NCBI RefSeq assembly: GCF_001999245.1
Contig: NZ_CP019630.1
Location: forward strand, 2,170,001-2,234,000
DNA: 64,000 nt
Source of the DNA: Roseibium algicola
Lineage (GTDB): Bacteria; Pseudomonadota; Alphaproteobacteria; Rhizobiales; Stappiaceae
Reading direction: 5' to 3'
The position numbers and the translations under genes are program-made. Shown here in pieces: positions 16,098 through 26,100 of the stretch. Numbering within the stretch: position 1 is the stretch's first letter; every line of letters starts with the position of its first letter. The notes under the pieces were generated by a model. It searched no databases. It was given only the letters and a program-made list of their open reading frames with translations, and was not told the DNA's origin.

Positions 16098-17723
16098 CTA
16101 AAAACCGGAAGGTTGCTGAATTTCCTCCATCAGCGGCAAACGCCGCAGGGTTGTAACTGGATAGGTCGGATCAAGAAATTTCGATGCTGTGAAATCAGGC
16201 TCGTATCGCTGCATGGACGTGATTGACCTGTCCGAAGCCGGCGCATGGTGCTGTCTCAGGGTCAGTGCGATTTCATAGCGCCTCACCGAGACAAATTCCG
16301 GCTTCATGAACAGCGCCATTCTGGCGTGTGCGAGCGCCTTGTCGTATTCGGCTAGCGAGGCAGCGGCCATGCAGGCAAAATGCTCGAAGAAGAATTGCTG
16401 GTAACTGCCGGTGGCAAGCCTCACGGACCGCTCCGCAGCTGCATAGCTGTCTGTCTGCGCGCCATTGACCGCAAGGGCGTTAGAATACATGGCCCAGCTG
16501 AGCGGATTCGAGGCATTCGCGTTGACAGCGCTTTGCGAGAGTTGCAGCGACGTGCGCGTGTCGCCCTCGTGAACATATTCAAGTTGTGAGGCAATCGCTT
16601 GAACCGTCACGCTCTCCGGTGAATACCTATAGGCTTCAACGGCCAGTTCCTGCAGGCTTGCGCCTTGCCCGAAATCGAGGCGGCGATGCTGGAAAAAGGC
16701 AAGGTTTCTCAGGAAGGCCCTCCAGGCGAGATGCGCTCCATGCGGCGTGATCTCGAAGGCACGCTGAAGCAGTTGATCTGCGGATGCCAGACTGTCCCAG
16801 TCCAGCTGGAAGATCCTTCTGTGCGCACGACGCGCCAGCACGGAAGCGAACTGGGTGGCGGAGAGTTCGGATTTCGGGTCAGAAATCGCGTCCAGAACTT
16901 TCTCGGACGCGCGAAAACAGAACCTGTCGAAGCTGAGGGATGTTGCCGCGTCCGCAAAAAGGGCCGGCACCAGCGCACCCTCGGACCAGAGCTGCATTCC
17001 GCTGGTCGGCAGGAAGGTCGAGAAGGACATGTAGGTCGCGTCATCCGCGGAATTGACGCAGACGCGAAGCGCAACGCAATTGCGGTTCCTGTTCGAGCTT
17101 TCCAGAACAAAGCCCGTTCCAGCGATGACAATGATGTCATGTTCCGAGAGCTGATTGTGCAGCCTGTCCCTTGCGAGTTGCAGGATCAACTGGTTGTCGC
17201 TCTCGTCGCCCGACACGAATTCAAGGATGATTACGGGCTTGTCGCTCCGGGGTGCCGTAAAGTCAGGGACCGTGTGGGAGTTTTTCCCGAGCAGCATTCG
17301 AATGTCACGCAGCAGATGCTCAAATTCACGATCCTTGATTTCGTCCAGACCTTCAAAGACATCCGCGCGAAGAGTGACATGAGAGTCCACCGGCGGTGTT
17401 GAGAAATCAATCTTGATCCGATCCCGGTCCAACGAAACGACTGAGCCGTCGGTGAGCAAAATATCTCGATGAGGTCCGAGTGCAGTTCTGATGTCGCTCA
17501 AGGCTCTGCGCAGACTTCCTGCGGCCTGCGCACTCTGCCGATCACTCCATAGCCGTGTTTGCAACCAGGAGCGGCTTCGCGCCTGATCAGGCGCAACCGA
17601 CAGGAGCGCGAGCACCGCGCGCGCTTTCGCGCTGCGCGGAGCGTGCTCTTTCCCGTCTTCGTCCAGTATTCGGAACTGTCCTACAGCGCACAGAGTTAAC
17701 AAATTCGCCCCCAAGCGATACAA
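16098..17723 (-). CDS. SARP-like transcriptional regulator with C-terminal helical repeats
   Basis: The 541-residue protein begins with an OmpR/SARP-type winged helix: LLTLCAVGQFRILDEDGKEH, then RSAKARAVLALLSVAP and LQTRLWSDRQSAQAAGSLRRALSDIRTALG. No ATG is available; the frame starts with TTG at 17723. The C-terminal 250 residues are alpha-helical with TPR-like spacing (DQLLQRAFEITPHGAHLAWRA, YDKALAHARMALFMKP). SARP proteins activate biosynthetic clusters, and this layout is also common in alphaproteobacterial regulators next to metabolic genes. It precedes the aminotransferase gene and probably controls it and perhaps the haloperoxidase cluster. Confidence 0.75.
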   Translation of the reverse strand: MYRLGANLLTLCAVGQFRILDEDGKEHAPRSAKARAVLALLSVAPDQARSRSWLQTRLWSDRQSAQAAGSLRRALSDIRTALGPHRDILLTDGSVVSLDRDRIKIDFSTPPVDSHVTLRADVFEGLDEIKDREFEHLLRDIRMLLGKNSHTVPDFTAPRSDKPVIILEFVSGDESDNQLILQLARDRLHNQLSEHDIIVIAGTGFVLESSNRNRNCVALRVCVNSADDATYMSFSTFLPTSGMQLWSEGALVPALFADAATSLSFDRFCFRASEKVLDAISDPKSELSATQFASVLARRAHRRIFQLDWDSLASADQLLQRAFEITPHGAHLAWRAFLRNLAFFQHRRLDFGQGASLQELAVEAYRYSPESVTVQAIASQLEYVHEGDTRTSLQLSQSAVNANASNPLSWAMYSNALAVNGAQTDSYAAAERSVRLATGSYQQFFFEHFACMAAASLAEYDKALAHARMALFMKPEFVSVRRYEIALTLRQHHAPASDRSITSMQRYEPDFTASKFLDPTYPVTTLRRLPLMEEIQQPSGF

Positions 17724-17956
17724 CCTGTGATAACTATATAAGCAGAAATTCGGTAAACTGTCTAAGCCTTAGATAGATTGACGTAAAGTAACACTAGAAA
17801 GTAGCATGTATTGATATTTGCATAATCTAAGGTTGTATTTCAGCTTCGGCTGCTTCCCAGTACTTCCAGCGCGCGGCCACATGCTGGAAGGAACGTTCTG
17901 CCGAAGACCGGGCACCCGGGATAACATAATGTTCCGGCTATTGAGCCGGGGGTTTC

Positions 17957-18882
17957 ATGGCTTACAAATTGATCAAGGGCGAGTTTCATATCTTTTATCC
18001 CGACCTTCCAAGACAAGGTCCGGAACCGGACGGCGACACCCTGAAATTCAAACCTTACAATCGGTCCTTCGTGGAAACGCTTTGGCGACCCGGTGTCCCC
18101 AGACCCGGTTTCAACGGACGCGACATGATCAATTTGCGCTTCGAGGGCCTGGACGCGCTCGAAACGCATTTTTCCAACGGGCATCAGAACCTTGAACTGG
18201 CGGAAGCTTCGCGTGATTTTCTTCTCGAAGCCGCCGGCTACGGGTCGGTGGCCTTCTGGGATGACCTGCCCAACAAGGTCAAGTCGGTTCAAAACCACCC
18301 AGTGCCTGGATACATCATCTCGAATGGCCTCGACGGTCACGGCCGCATTGTTGCCTTCGTCTATTTCGGTGAAATCGAAGAAGCGGACGGAAGTGAACTC
18401 CATCTCGACCCAGCCCGCGTTGCACAGAGCTTCAATGCTCTCAGCCTAGCAAATGGCCAATCCTATCCATTGTTCTACATGTCTCTTCCGGTTGACCTCA
18501 CTCGGCCTCTAGGCGCCATTGCGCGCGAGGCGCGCAGCAACGGCGAAGGCCTTTATCCGAACGACGCGTCACTACCTGGAAAGACCTTTGAGGTGACGCT
18601 CCAAAAGTACCAGCAGCTCGCGATCTGGCTAAACTATTCCGGCGACTGCACAACTATTTCTCCGACGAGTTCTTCGACCTGTCCGGCTTTGACACATGGC
18701 TGAGAGCCGACTTAAAGGATCGCGGCGACCGTGTATTTTTGCCGGAAAATTATGATGCGCATTTTCACAATGTCGTCGAGGTGATTTCTCCAACACAAAT
18801 GCGCCTGAAGGTGGATCCTACGGACATCGTCATAGTACCCGACGATTTTATCATGCCGGACCTGGGTTTGCATCCCAGCTAG
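17957..18882 (+). pseudogene. SNase-like nuclease gene, C-terminus frameshifted
   Basis: The open frame from ATG 17957 encodes 248 residues and stops at 18703. The sequence after about 18650 encodes a coherent C-terminus in another frame (LHNYFSDEFFDLSGFDTWLR, ending at 18882). One missing base near 18630 would restore a single protein of about 308 residues. The segment NLRFEGLDALETHF resembles the start of the staphylococcal-nuclease domain (RxxGIDAPE), so a thermonuclease-like fold is likely. No signal peptide is present. It may be a recent null allele or a sequence error. It is the last cargo gene before the ICE maintenance block. Confidence 0.6.
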
Positions 18883-19086
18883 ACTACTCGAGTTGGCTTA
18901 TTTTCCTATTGTTCTCGACGACGCGTTAATTCTGTTCACAGTGTCAATTACATAATTAAATTTAACCAATGGATAGTAGTCGTCTGATTCGCAACAACTG
19001 AAACAAGACATTCGGATTTCGGCCCCGTTTCAGTCATTCGCAACGGATACGATTGACGCCAAGTAGAGACAATGCAATTTGACTCC

Positions 19087-19119
19087 AAAAAAGAGCCCGG
19101 CGAATTCCTCCGTCGGGCT
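19087..19119 (-). terminator. rho-independent terminator after ssb
   Basis: On the minus strand, AGCCCG and CGGGCT arms (19119-19114 and 19099-19094) enclose a 14-base loop and are followed by CTTTTTT. It lies 14 bp past the ssb stop and would end the leftward maintenance transcript. Confidence 0.75.
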
Positions 19120-19132
19120 GAAGATACCCGCC

Positions 19133-19534
19133 TCAAAACGGGATTTCATCCTGGTCACCAGGCTCGTCGCCTTCGGTCTCGGTCTGCTTCGCCCGACTCA
19201 GGAAATCGACCGTCTCGGCGATGATCTCACAGCCGTAGCGGTCGACGCCCGCCTGATCAGTCCACTTGGTGTAGTGAATGCGGCCACGGACCATGACCTT
19301 CATGCCCTTCTCGCAATATTCCTGGACCGTCTTGCCGAGACCGTTGAAGCAGGTGATGCGGTGCCATTCGGTGTCCTGGACGCGGTGACCTTTGTCATCA
19401 CGGATCACCTTGCCTTCGGAGTAGCGCGGGCGCGAGGTGGCAAGGGTGAAGTGGGTGATGGAGGTGCCGCCCTGGGTGATGCGGGTTTCCGGGGCCTGAC
19501 CGATGTTGCCGGCGAGAATGACGATGTTCTGCAT
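19133..19534 (-). CDS. ssb: single-stranded DNA-binding protein
   Basis: The 133-residue protein starts MQNIVILAGNIGQAPETRIT and contains the OB-fold signatures ITHFTLATSRPRY, DTEWHRITCFNGLGKTVQEY and VMVRGRIHYTKWTDQAG. The short C-terminal tail (EGDEPGDQDEIPF) keeps the acidic DEIPF ending that binds partner proteins. It is shorter than chromosomal SSB, as usual for plasmid and ICE copies. It would coat single-stranded DNA during conjugation or replication. It is the most downstream gene of the maintenance block and is followed by a terminator. Confidence 0.93.
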   Translation of the reverse strand: MQNIVILAGNIGQAPETRITQGGTSITHFTLATSRPRYSEGKVIRDDKGHRVQDTEWHRITCFNGLGKTVQEYCEKGMKVMVRGRIHYTKWTDQAGVDRYGCEIIAETVDFLSRAKQTETEGDEPGDQDEIPF

Positions 19535-20240
19535 TTTAGTGTCTCCGTTGCTTCAACCGGAGGAACCGTCCCTCCGATGATGCCCGGCCAAGACCGTCGG
19601 GAGAAGCCTGCACGGATGCCCATGGCATCCGCTCGACCCCCAAGACGGGACGTGGTGCGGGCAGGCGCGGCACGCGACAACACGGGTCCCGCCGCGGGGG
19701 TTGCCGGCCGAAACCGAACGGGCTTAGGGGATCACAGAAGAGGAGGGATAGGGTCTTTCGGGAAAGCGTCCTTGGAGACGTGGTGCGGAAACATCATTCC
19801 CGCTGGCAGGATTGCATCGGTTGCCTCGGCCACCCCGGCGACAATCGCGGTGCCGGGCCACGTCGTTATCCGCCACCTGCGCCGCAACTCCCGCAGTCAG
19901 TAGACGCGCGCGAGTAGTTTCGCGTTTGGACACCTGACACCGAACTTGTCGGAAGTCCGCAACGAAACGGCGCGCAGTATTGCGGAAATGCATGAAGTTT
20001 GGGTCCGGTGCGGTGGCGGCACCCACTAACCCGTGCCGGCGCGCAACGTCCTTTGGCACTGCGGAGATATTCGACACCTCGAACCCCACATCCGGCCGGG
20101 GCAGGCCAGAACCAGGTGGAGAGGCAAAGACCGGTTGTTAGTCGCTCGGGAACGGAAGGTCCCAAGGTCCCGGCGAGGTGTCCGGCGTCTCTGCCATGCG
20201 AAGCAGCGGATGCCTCATCAAGCCTTTACCTTGTGCCTGG
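19535..20240. other. ssb upstream region, no confident gene
   Basis: Short frames on both strands (for example 19724-20089 minus, arginine-rich) lack start signals and domains. The part near ssb holds a perfect 7-bp inverted repeat, GGATGCC-CAT-GGCATCC at 19614-19630, that could form a hairpin in the ssb leader. I see no further gene or element. Confidence 0.4.
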
Positions 20241-20657
20241 TTACCGGGACAGCACATTCTCACCGAGCGCGCTGTGATTGATGATCGCGGCGATTGCCAC
20301 GATCAACCCGCAAGCTCCGCAGAGTAGATTGAGCGCGAGCGCGGAGTCGAGAGCGTGTTTCGCGACCCCATGAGCAAGCGCATAGCCCGCGACCGCCGCC
20401 GGTGCGGCGAACATCGTCAGCGCCGCAAGGCGAAGAAGCGGGTTCCTGGCAAAACCCAGGACCGCGATCACCAGACCGACAGAAAATACTGCCCCACCAA
20501 GTGCCGCGAGCGCCGACAGGCCAAATCCAGCTCCAGCGGCGTGAACGTGCTGGAACACCGTGGTCCCGGCCATGACCGGCAGCGCGTAGATCGCGAAGTT
20601 GAAAGCGAGCACGCAGAGCATGATGGAAAGAGAGATGACGAGCAGAATAAGCGTCAT
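20241..20657 (-). CDS. small membrane protein of unknown function
   Basis: The 138-residue protein has four hydrophobic segments: LILLVISLSIMLCVLAFNFA, LSALAALGGAVFSVGLVIAV, LAALTMFAAPAAVAGYALAH and LLCGACGLIVAIAAII. It therefore looks like a four-pass inner-membrane protein. No signature family motif was recognised. It lies within the ICE maintenance block between ssb and the DUF2493 gene, on the same strand. Its role is unknown. Confidence 0.65.
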   Translation of the reverse strand: MTLILLVISLSIMLCVLAFNFAIYALPVMAGTTVFQHVHAAGAGFGLSALAALGGAVFSVGLVIAVLGFARNPLLRLAALTMFAAPAAVAGYALAHGVAKHALDSALALNLLCGACGLIVAIAAIINHSALGENVLSR

Positions 20658-20814
20658 GACAGCCTCCGGCGTCAGTGATTTTGAGGGATCACGTCAGGCT
20701 GCCGATGGATACGCTCCGCCTGCGACTATGCTGCTTCGCCGGTTCTGCAAGTCTGATCATTTGACTTCAGGACGACGTCCGGGGTCAAGGGTGTCGAAAA
20801 CGAAAAGGGGGCGC

Positions 20815-21750
20815 TCACGCGCCGCCCTCGTATTTCAGGATGGGGATGCCGAGCTTGCGGGCCTTGTCGGCTAGGTTTTCCTGGATGCCCGTGCCGGGAA
20901 AGACCAGAACGCCGATCGGGAGCGCGTCGAGCATGGCGTCGTTTCGCTTGAAGGGCGCGGCCTTCGCGTGTTTGGCCCAGTCGGGGCGGAAGGCCACCTG
21001 CGGCACCTTGCGATGGTCCGCCCAACGGGAGGCGATGAGTTCAGCACCTTTCGGCGAACCGCCATGCAACAGCACCATGTCCGGATGCTTGGTATGGACC
21101 TGATCGAGCCTTGACCAGATCAGGCGGTGGTCGTTGAAGTCGGTCCCGCCGGTGATCGCGACCTTCGGCCCCTGCGGCAGGAGCACCTCCGCCTCAGCCC
21201 GGCGTTTCGCAGCGAGGAAATCCCGGCTGTCGATCATCGCCGAGGTGAGGTTGCGGTGACTGACCCGCGAGCCGTTGCGGGGCTGCCAGGGCTTGCCCTG
21301 ATGGCGCTCGAAACCTTCGACGGAGAGGTCCCGGAAGAGCTCCAGCGCGTTCCTGCGTTCGATCAAGCTCTGCCCCTCGGCTGTCAGGCGCTCCAGTTCG
21401 ACGGACTTTACCTCCGAGCCGTCCTGTTCGCGCTGCAGCCGGCGCTGTGCCTGCTCGTTGTCGTCGAGATCGCGCTCGGTGCGCGTCGTGGCGCGGTGAA
21501 AGAGATTGACCGTGCCCCAGAGCAATTCGTCGAGTTCGGGTTCGAGGCGTGTTTCGCCGAGTGTCGCGATCAGGGCGTCGAAGATGTCGGCGACGGCGCT
21601 GGAGACCATGCTGTCCTCGGGGAGCGGCCTCGGATCGGGTTCGTCCTCGAACGGACGCCAGCCGTAGAGCTGGAGTTCGGCGAGGACGTGACCAGTCTGG
21701 GAGGAACTATGGACTGGTTCATTGGCTGCCAATTCGTTTAAATAGGTCAT
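20815..21750 (-). CDS. DUF2493 domain protein (SLOG-like)
   Basis: The ATG at 21750 (MTYLNELAANEP) gives 311 residues. A helical N-terminus of about 160 residues precedes a C-terminal Rossmann-like domain: KVAITGGTDFNDHRLIWSRL, LLHGGSPKGAELIASRWA, and GVLVFPGTGIQENLADKAR. These are the hallmarks of DUF2493, related to the SLOG nucleotide-binding superfamily and to DprA-like folds. It is common in conjugative plasmids and ICEs beside the toprim and strawberry-notch genes, as here. The ligand is unknown. A ~150 bp perfect-arm hairpin lies upstream. Confidence 0.85.
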   Translation of the reverse strand: MTYLNELAANEPVHSSSQTGHVLAELQLYGWRPFEDEPDPRPLPEDSMVSSAVADIFDALIATLGETRLEPELDELLWGTVNLFHRATTRTERDLDDNEQAQRRLQREQDGSEVKSVELERLTAEGQSLIERRNALELFRDLSVEGFERHQGKPWQPRNGSRVSHRNLTSAMIDSRDFLAAKRRAEAEVLLPQGPKVAITGGTDFNDHRLIWSRLDQVHTKHPDMVLLHGGSPKGAELIASRWADHRKVPQVAFRPDWAKHAKAAPFKRNDAMLDALPIGVLVFPGTGIQENLADKARKLGIPILKYEGGA

Positions 21751-21807
21751 TTCGGGGTGCCTCGTCGGGTGAGCCGCGCCCATCGCGGCCTTCGTGGCAG
21801 CGACCAG

Positions 21808-21957
21808 CCCACAGGCGGGACGGCCGGGCAGCCCGAGAGAAGCGAGGGTCCCGATGGCCAAGCCCGGCTATTTTGCCTCGCGATGCAAAGCGCCTCCCTG
21901 GAGGCGCGGCGGAAAATAGCCGGAGCGCGGCCATTGCCCGGCCGTCCCGTTTGTGGG
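21808..21957. repeat. ~150 bp extended inverted repeat (hairpin or cruciform)
   Basis: Three nested arm pairs face each other. Outer arms 21808-21830 and 21935-21957 match at 21 of 23 positions. Middle arms 21854-21874 and 21913-21934 share ATGGCC and an 11-bp CCGGCTATTTT core. Inner arms 21890-21897 and 21900-21907 (GCGCCTCC/GGAGGCGC) are perfect with a 2-base loop. The element lies between the toprim gene and the DUF2493 gene, in the 5' leader of the latter. It could be a structured RNA, a single-strand initiation site or a small mobile repeat. Confidence 0.8.
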
Positions 21958-22074
21958 CCGCCTGCCCTCTCAAGAAGGCCGTGGGCGGCGACGTGTCCGA
22001 CGAGGAAGACCGGGAGGACCGGATATGACAGGAGGGCAGCAAGCGGCCCGCCACGGTCCTGACCTGTCGCGCCC

Positions 22075-23115
22075 TCACGCCGCCAGGAACCGCGCCACGT
22101 CGTCGGGATGAAGCTGAAGCCGCAGCCGCTCCCGAAGGGCATCGATCCCATCGCACCTCAGATCGTCATTGAAGTCGCCAAGCCTCGACGTCAGCACCAG
22201 CGCCTCGATTCCGGCCTCGGCGGCTCTGGCCAAAAGAACCTCCCACGCGCCCTCGCCCGCAGGATCGCGGTCACACAGGACATAGAGCCGGCGGAGACCT
22301 TTCGGGAACTGGATGGCGGCAAGATGAGCCGCCGAGAGCGCCGCCAGCACCGGCAGTTCGACACCGGCGGAGCGGGCCGACAGCACCGTCTCGATCCCCT
22401 CGCCGGCGGCGAGAACATCTTGCGCCACTCCGAACCGCACCCCGTGGCCGAGCAGGTCTCCCATTGCCCGCCTCGGTGTCTCGACAACCGCTTTGCCGGA
22501 GCCGTCCACCGCGAGCCAGGTGCGATGCGCACCGGTCTGACGCCCGCCGAGATCGGTGACGGCGGCGACCATCGCCGGGAGCTGTCTGGTCGCGCCGCCT
22601 CCCTCCGGCCGGTAGTAGCAGGCAGGATGGAAGCGCAGGCTTGCGGTTTCATGCAAAGCCGTAATGCCGCGATTGCACATATACGTCTCCACGAGTGTTC
22701 CGTTGATCGGTTGCGACATGGCAAAGAGACGCCGTGCGGCCGCGGCAGAACCGGACGGGACCGGCGACACTTGCGGCAACCGTGGCTGTTCTTCCGGCTC
22801 CGGACGCGGCAGGTTCAGAAATCGCCGTGCCTCCTCGGCGACATCGCGAAAGTCGGTGAGGCCACAGCGTTCGCGGATGACATCGAGGAGATCGCCATGT
22901 TCGCCAGTCGCTGCATCGGTCCATTTTCCCGCAACGCCCTTGCCACGATCCGGTCCCTTGAGCCGGACGAACATCGACCGGCCCGGCGAACCCTGCACAT
23001 CCCCCACCAGCCAGTAGCGGCCGGATCTTCGGCCGGCCGGCAGGTAGTGGCGGCAGACCGCCTCGGCCTCTCTTGCAAGACGCGCCGCAAGCTCGGAGGC
23101 GTCAGCCCGGGACAT
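22075..23115 (-). CDS. toprim-domain primase-like protein
   Basis: This 346-residue protein has a primase-like zinc-free N-terminus (CRHYLPAGRRSGRYWLVGDV, GKWTDAATGEHGDLLDVI). A toprim domain follows: AAGEGIETVLSA with the catalytic Glu and LYVLCDRDPAGEG with the DxD-type acidic pair (about 268-278). It matches the DUF7146/toprim family found on ICEs and plasmids. The start overlaps the stop of the large helicase gene by 1 bp (TGATG), so both are coupled. The likely role is priming on transferred or replicating single-stranded DNA. Confidence 0.88.
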   Translation of the reverse strand: MSRADASELAARLAREAEAVCRHYLPAGRRSGRYWLVGDVQGSPGRSMFVRLKGPDRGKGVAGKWTDAATGEHGDLLDVIRERCGLTDFRDVAEEARRFLNLPRPEPEEQPRLPQVSPVPSGSAAAARRLFAMSQPINGTLVETYMCNRGITALHETASLRFHPACYYRPEGGGATRQLPAMVAAVTDLGGRQTGAHRTWLAVDGSGKAVVETPRRAMGDLLGHGVRFGVAQDVLAAGEGIETVLSARSAGVELPVLAALSAAHLAAIQFPKGLRRLYVLCDRDPAGEGAWEVLLARAAEAGIEALVLTSRLGDFNDDLRCDGIDALRERLRLQLHPDDVARFLAA

Positions 23116-26100
23116 CAGGCTACCCCGCGATCCGAGATGCGCTCGATCGGCCAGGTCTCGATCAGCTTGTCGAGCACTTCCACACCACTCTCATCGACTG
23201 GCACGAAGAAGCGCAGCTTCCAGGAGATGATTTCCGAGAAGAGCCCAAAGGCCTTGAGCCGCTCGCGCATGCCTTCCGTAAAGCCGGATAGCTCGATCCG
23301 GTTTGCCCCCATGACGCGGCCCCGCCGGAGCTGCAGACCTTCGGCAAGATCCAGGATGGTGTGACCATCGAGTAGCGCGGCATGGGCTTCATCGGGAGAC
23401 AGCGTCACCGACCCGGTCGCGGCTACATTGGCCGCCCAGGCCGGCGAGACGCGGCGGCCGATGATGCGCTCACCCTCGTCCGTTTGCAGCCGGTAGATCC
23501 TTGTCGACTCGTTCGGCAGACACTTCCACACCGGCAGGAGCAGACCGCTGACCATGTGCAGCGTGCTCTCGGTGAATTCCGGAACCTCCGACAGTTCGTG
23601 GTCCCAAGCGGACGCGAAGGTCTCCCGGTCCACCTCGCGCCAATGGCTGCCGGTGAGTGCCTTGAGCGAAAGCGGACTGTGCTCCATCGGCCGGATTAGC
23701 CGGACGCGGCGCTCGATCTCACCATCGTCGAGCATCATGGACGGCGCCGGCACCTGAACGGCCGACCGCCCCGACTTGCCGTTGACCAGCAGCCTGGCAC
23801 CGGGCTCCGCGCCCGCACGGGCAATCGCTTCCTCCAGCGGCATGGGCTGATTGCGGCGCTTCTCGGCGATAGTGAGAAGCCGGGTCTCCGCGCCGGTCGC
23901 CGGATGGGTATGGATCGTCCGCCGGTCGGTGACCACAAAGCTCTCGGCCGTCAGTGTCTCCAGCCCGAGATCATAAGTACCGCTGGCGATCGCTCCCTCG
24001 ACCCTGGCGTCGAGAAGTTGCTCGAAGGCGGCAAAGAGGATGCCCTGAAGCTCGATGGTCAGCGCCAGCAGGCGGTTGAGGAAGGTGGTGATCGGCGGCA
24101 GATCGTCCCTGATGCCGTTCGCGTCCGTCAGCTTCAGGCCGGTGGCGGTCTCAAACCGCTCCAGCGGACAGCCCTCGACCTTGCCGCGCACAATCAGGAG
24201 GTAAAGCTGGCGTAGCGCGTCGCGGGCATAAAGGCTTTCGAGATTGTCCTCGGGGCGAAAGAGCCCCTGTCCGCCGGTCTGGCGCTGGCCCCGGGTGATG
24301 GCTCCGAGCGTGTCGAGCCGGCGGGCGATGGTCGACAGAAACCGCTTTTCCGCCTTTACGTCCGTCGAGACCGGCCTGAAAAGCGGCGGCTGCGCCTGAT
24401 TGGTGCGGTTTGTCCGCCCGAGCCCCTGGATCGCGGCATCGGCCTTCCAGCCGGGCTCGAGCAGATAATGGACCCGGAGCCGCCGGTTCCTCGCCGACAG
24501 GTCGGCGTGATAACTGCGCCCGGTGCCACCGGCATCGGAGAAGACAAGAATGCGTTTGAGGTCGTCCATGAAGGCCGCCGTCTCGGCAAGATTGGCCGAA
24601 GCGGCGCGGCTTTCGACTGCAAGACGATCGCCTTTTCGCACGATGCGCCGCGAACGGCCCGTCACCTCGGCAACCGTGTCTGTGCCGAAGCGCTGGACGA
24701 TCTGATCGAGCGCACCGGGGACAGGCGGCAGCGAAGCGAGCCGCTCGATCAACTCGTTCCGCCGGGCGACCGCCTCGCGGCATTCGACGGGCTGACCGTC
24801 CCGGGTAACCGGGCGCGAGGAAAGATTGCCCTCGCTGTCGGTGAAGGGCTCATAGAGCTGCACCGGGAAGGAATGGGCGAGATAGTCGAGAACATATTCG
24901 CGCGGGGTGATGTCAACCTGGACGTCATTCCATTCCTCGGTGGGGATCTCGGCGAGCCGCCGCTCCATCAGCGCCTCGCCGGTCGAGACGATCTGGATGA
25001 CGGCGGCATGGCCAGCCTCCAGATCGCGCTCGATCGACCGGATCAACGTGGGCGTCTTCATAGAGGTCAGCAGATGGCCGAAGAAGCGTTGCTTGGCGCT
25101 CTCGAAGGCGGATCGCGCCGCGGATTTGGCCTGCCGGTTGAGCGTGGCTCCACCTCCCTTTGGGCTGCCGGTGATGTTGGCGGCTTCCATCGCCGCGTCG
25201 AGATGGTTGTGGATGACGGCGAAGGCGCCGGCATAGGCGTCGTAGATGCGGCGCTGCTCGGCGGTGAGCCGGTGCTCGACCAGCTCGTATTCGACGCCAT
25301 CATAAGAAAGCGAGCGGGCGGTGTAGAGCCCAAGCGACCTGAGGTCGCGAGCCAGAACCTCCATCGCCGCGACGCCGCCCTCCTCGATCGCCTCGACGAA
25401 CTCTGCCCTTGTCACAAACGGAAAGTCCTCGCCGCCCCAGAGACCGAGCCGTTGCGCATAGGCAAGATTGTGCACACTGGTGGCACCGGTCGCCGAGACA
25501 TAGACCATGCGGGCATCAGGCAGCGCATGCTGCAGTCGCAGTCCCGCACGACCCTGCTGCGAGGGCGCGACATCGCCGCGTTCCCCTTTGCCGCCTCCGG
25601 CATTCTGCATGGCATGGCTTTCGTCGAAAATGATCACCCCATCGAATTCCGTCCCGGCTTCGGCGCCGGAACCGGACTTCAACCAATCAACGATCTGCTT
25701 CACCCTGGAAACCTTGTCGCCACGATCGTCGGAGCGCAGCGTGGCGTAGGTGGTAAAAAGGATGCCTTCCGACAGCGTTATCCTTGCGCCTTGCTGGAAG
25801 CGCGACAGCGGCGTGACCAGCAACCGCTCCATGCCGAGCGCCGACCAGTCGCGCTGCGCGTCCTCTAGGAGCTTGTCGGATTTGGAGATCCAGACGGCCT
25901 TGCGACGGCCGCGCAGCCAGTTGTCGAGGATGATCGCGGCCGACTGACGGCCCTTGCCCGCACCGGTGCCGTCACCGAGCATGAATCCGCGGCGGAACCG
26001 GACAGCATCGCTGGCATCATCAGGCGCGGCCTGGACGAGATCGAAGGTCTCGTCGACGGCCCAGCTGCCGGCGAGATGGCCGGAATGGGCCTCGCCCGCG

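Noticed and set aside
19724..20089. 121-codon minus-strand frame upstream of ssb
   Set aside because: It is arginine-rich with no start signal and looks like a GC-driven chance frame.
24468..25868. 466-codon plus-strand frame
   Set aside because: It is antisense to the strawberry-notch helicase gene, whose motifs are intact; no domain is visible in the antisense frame.
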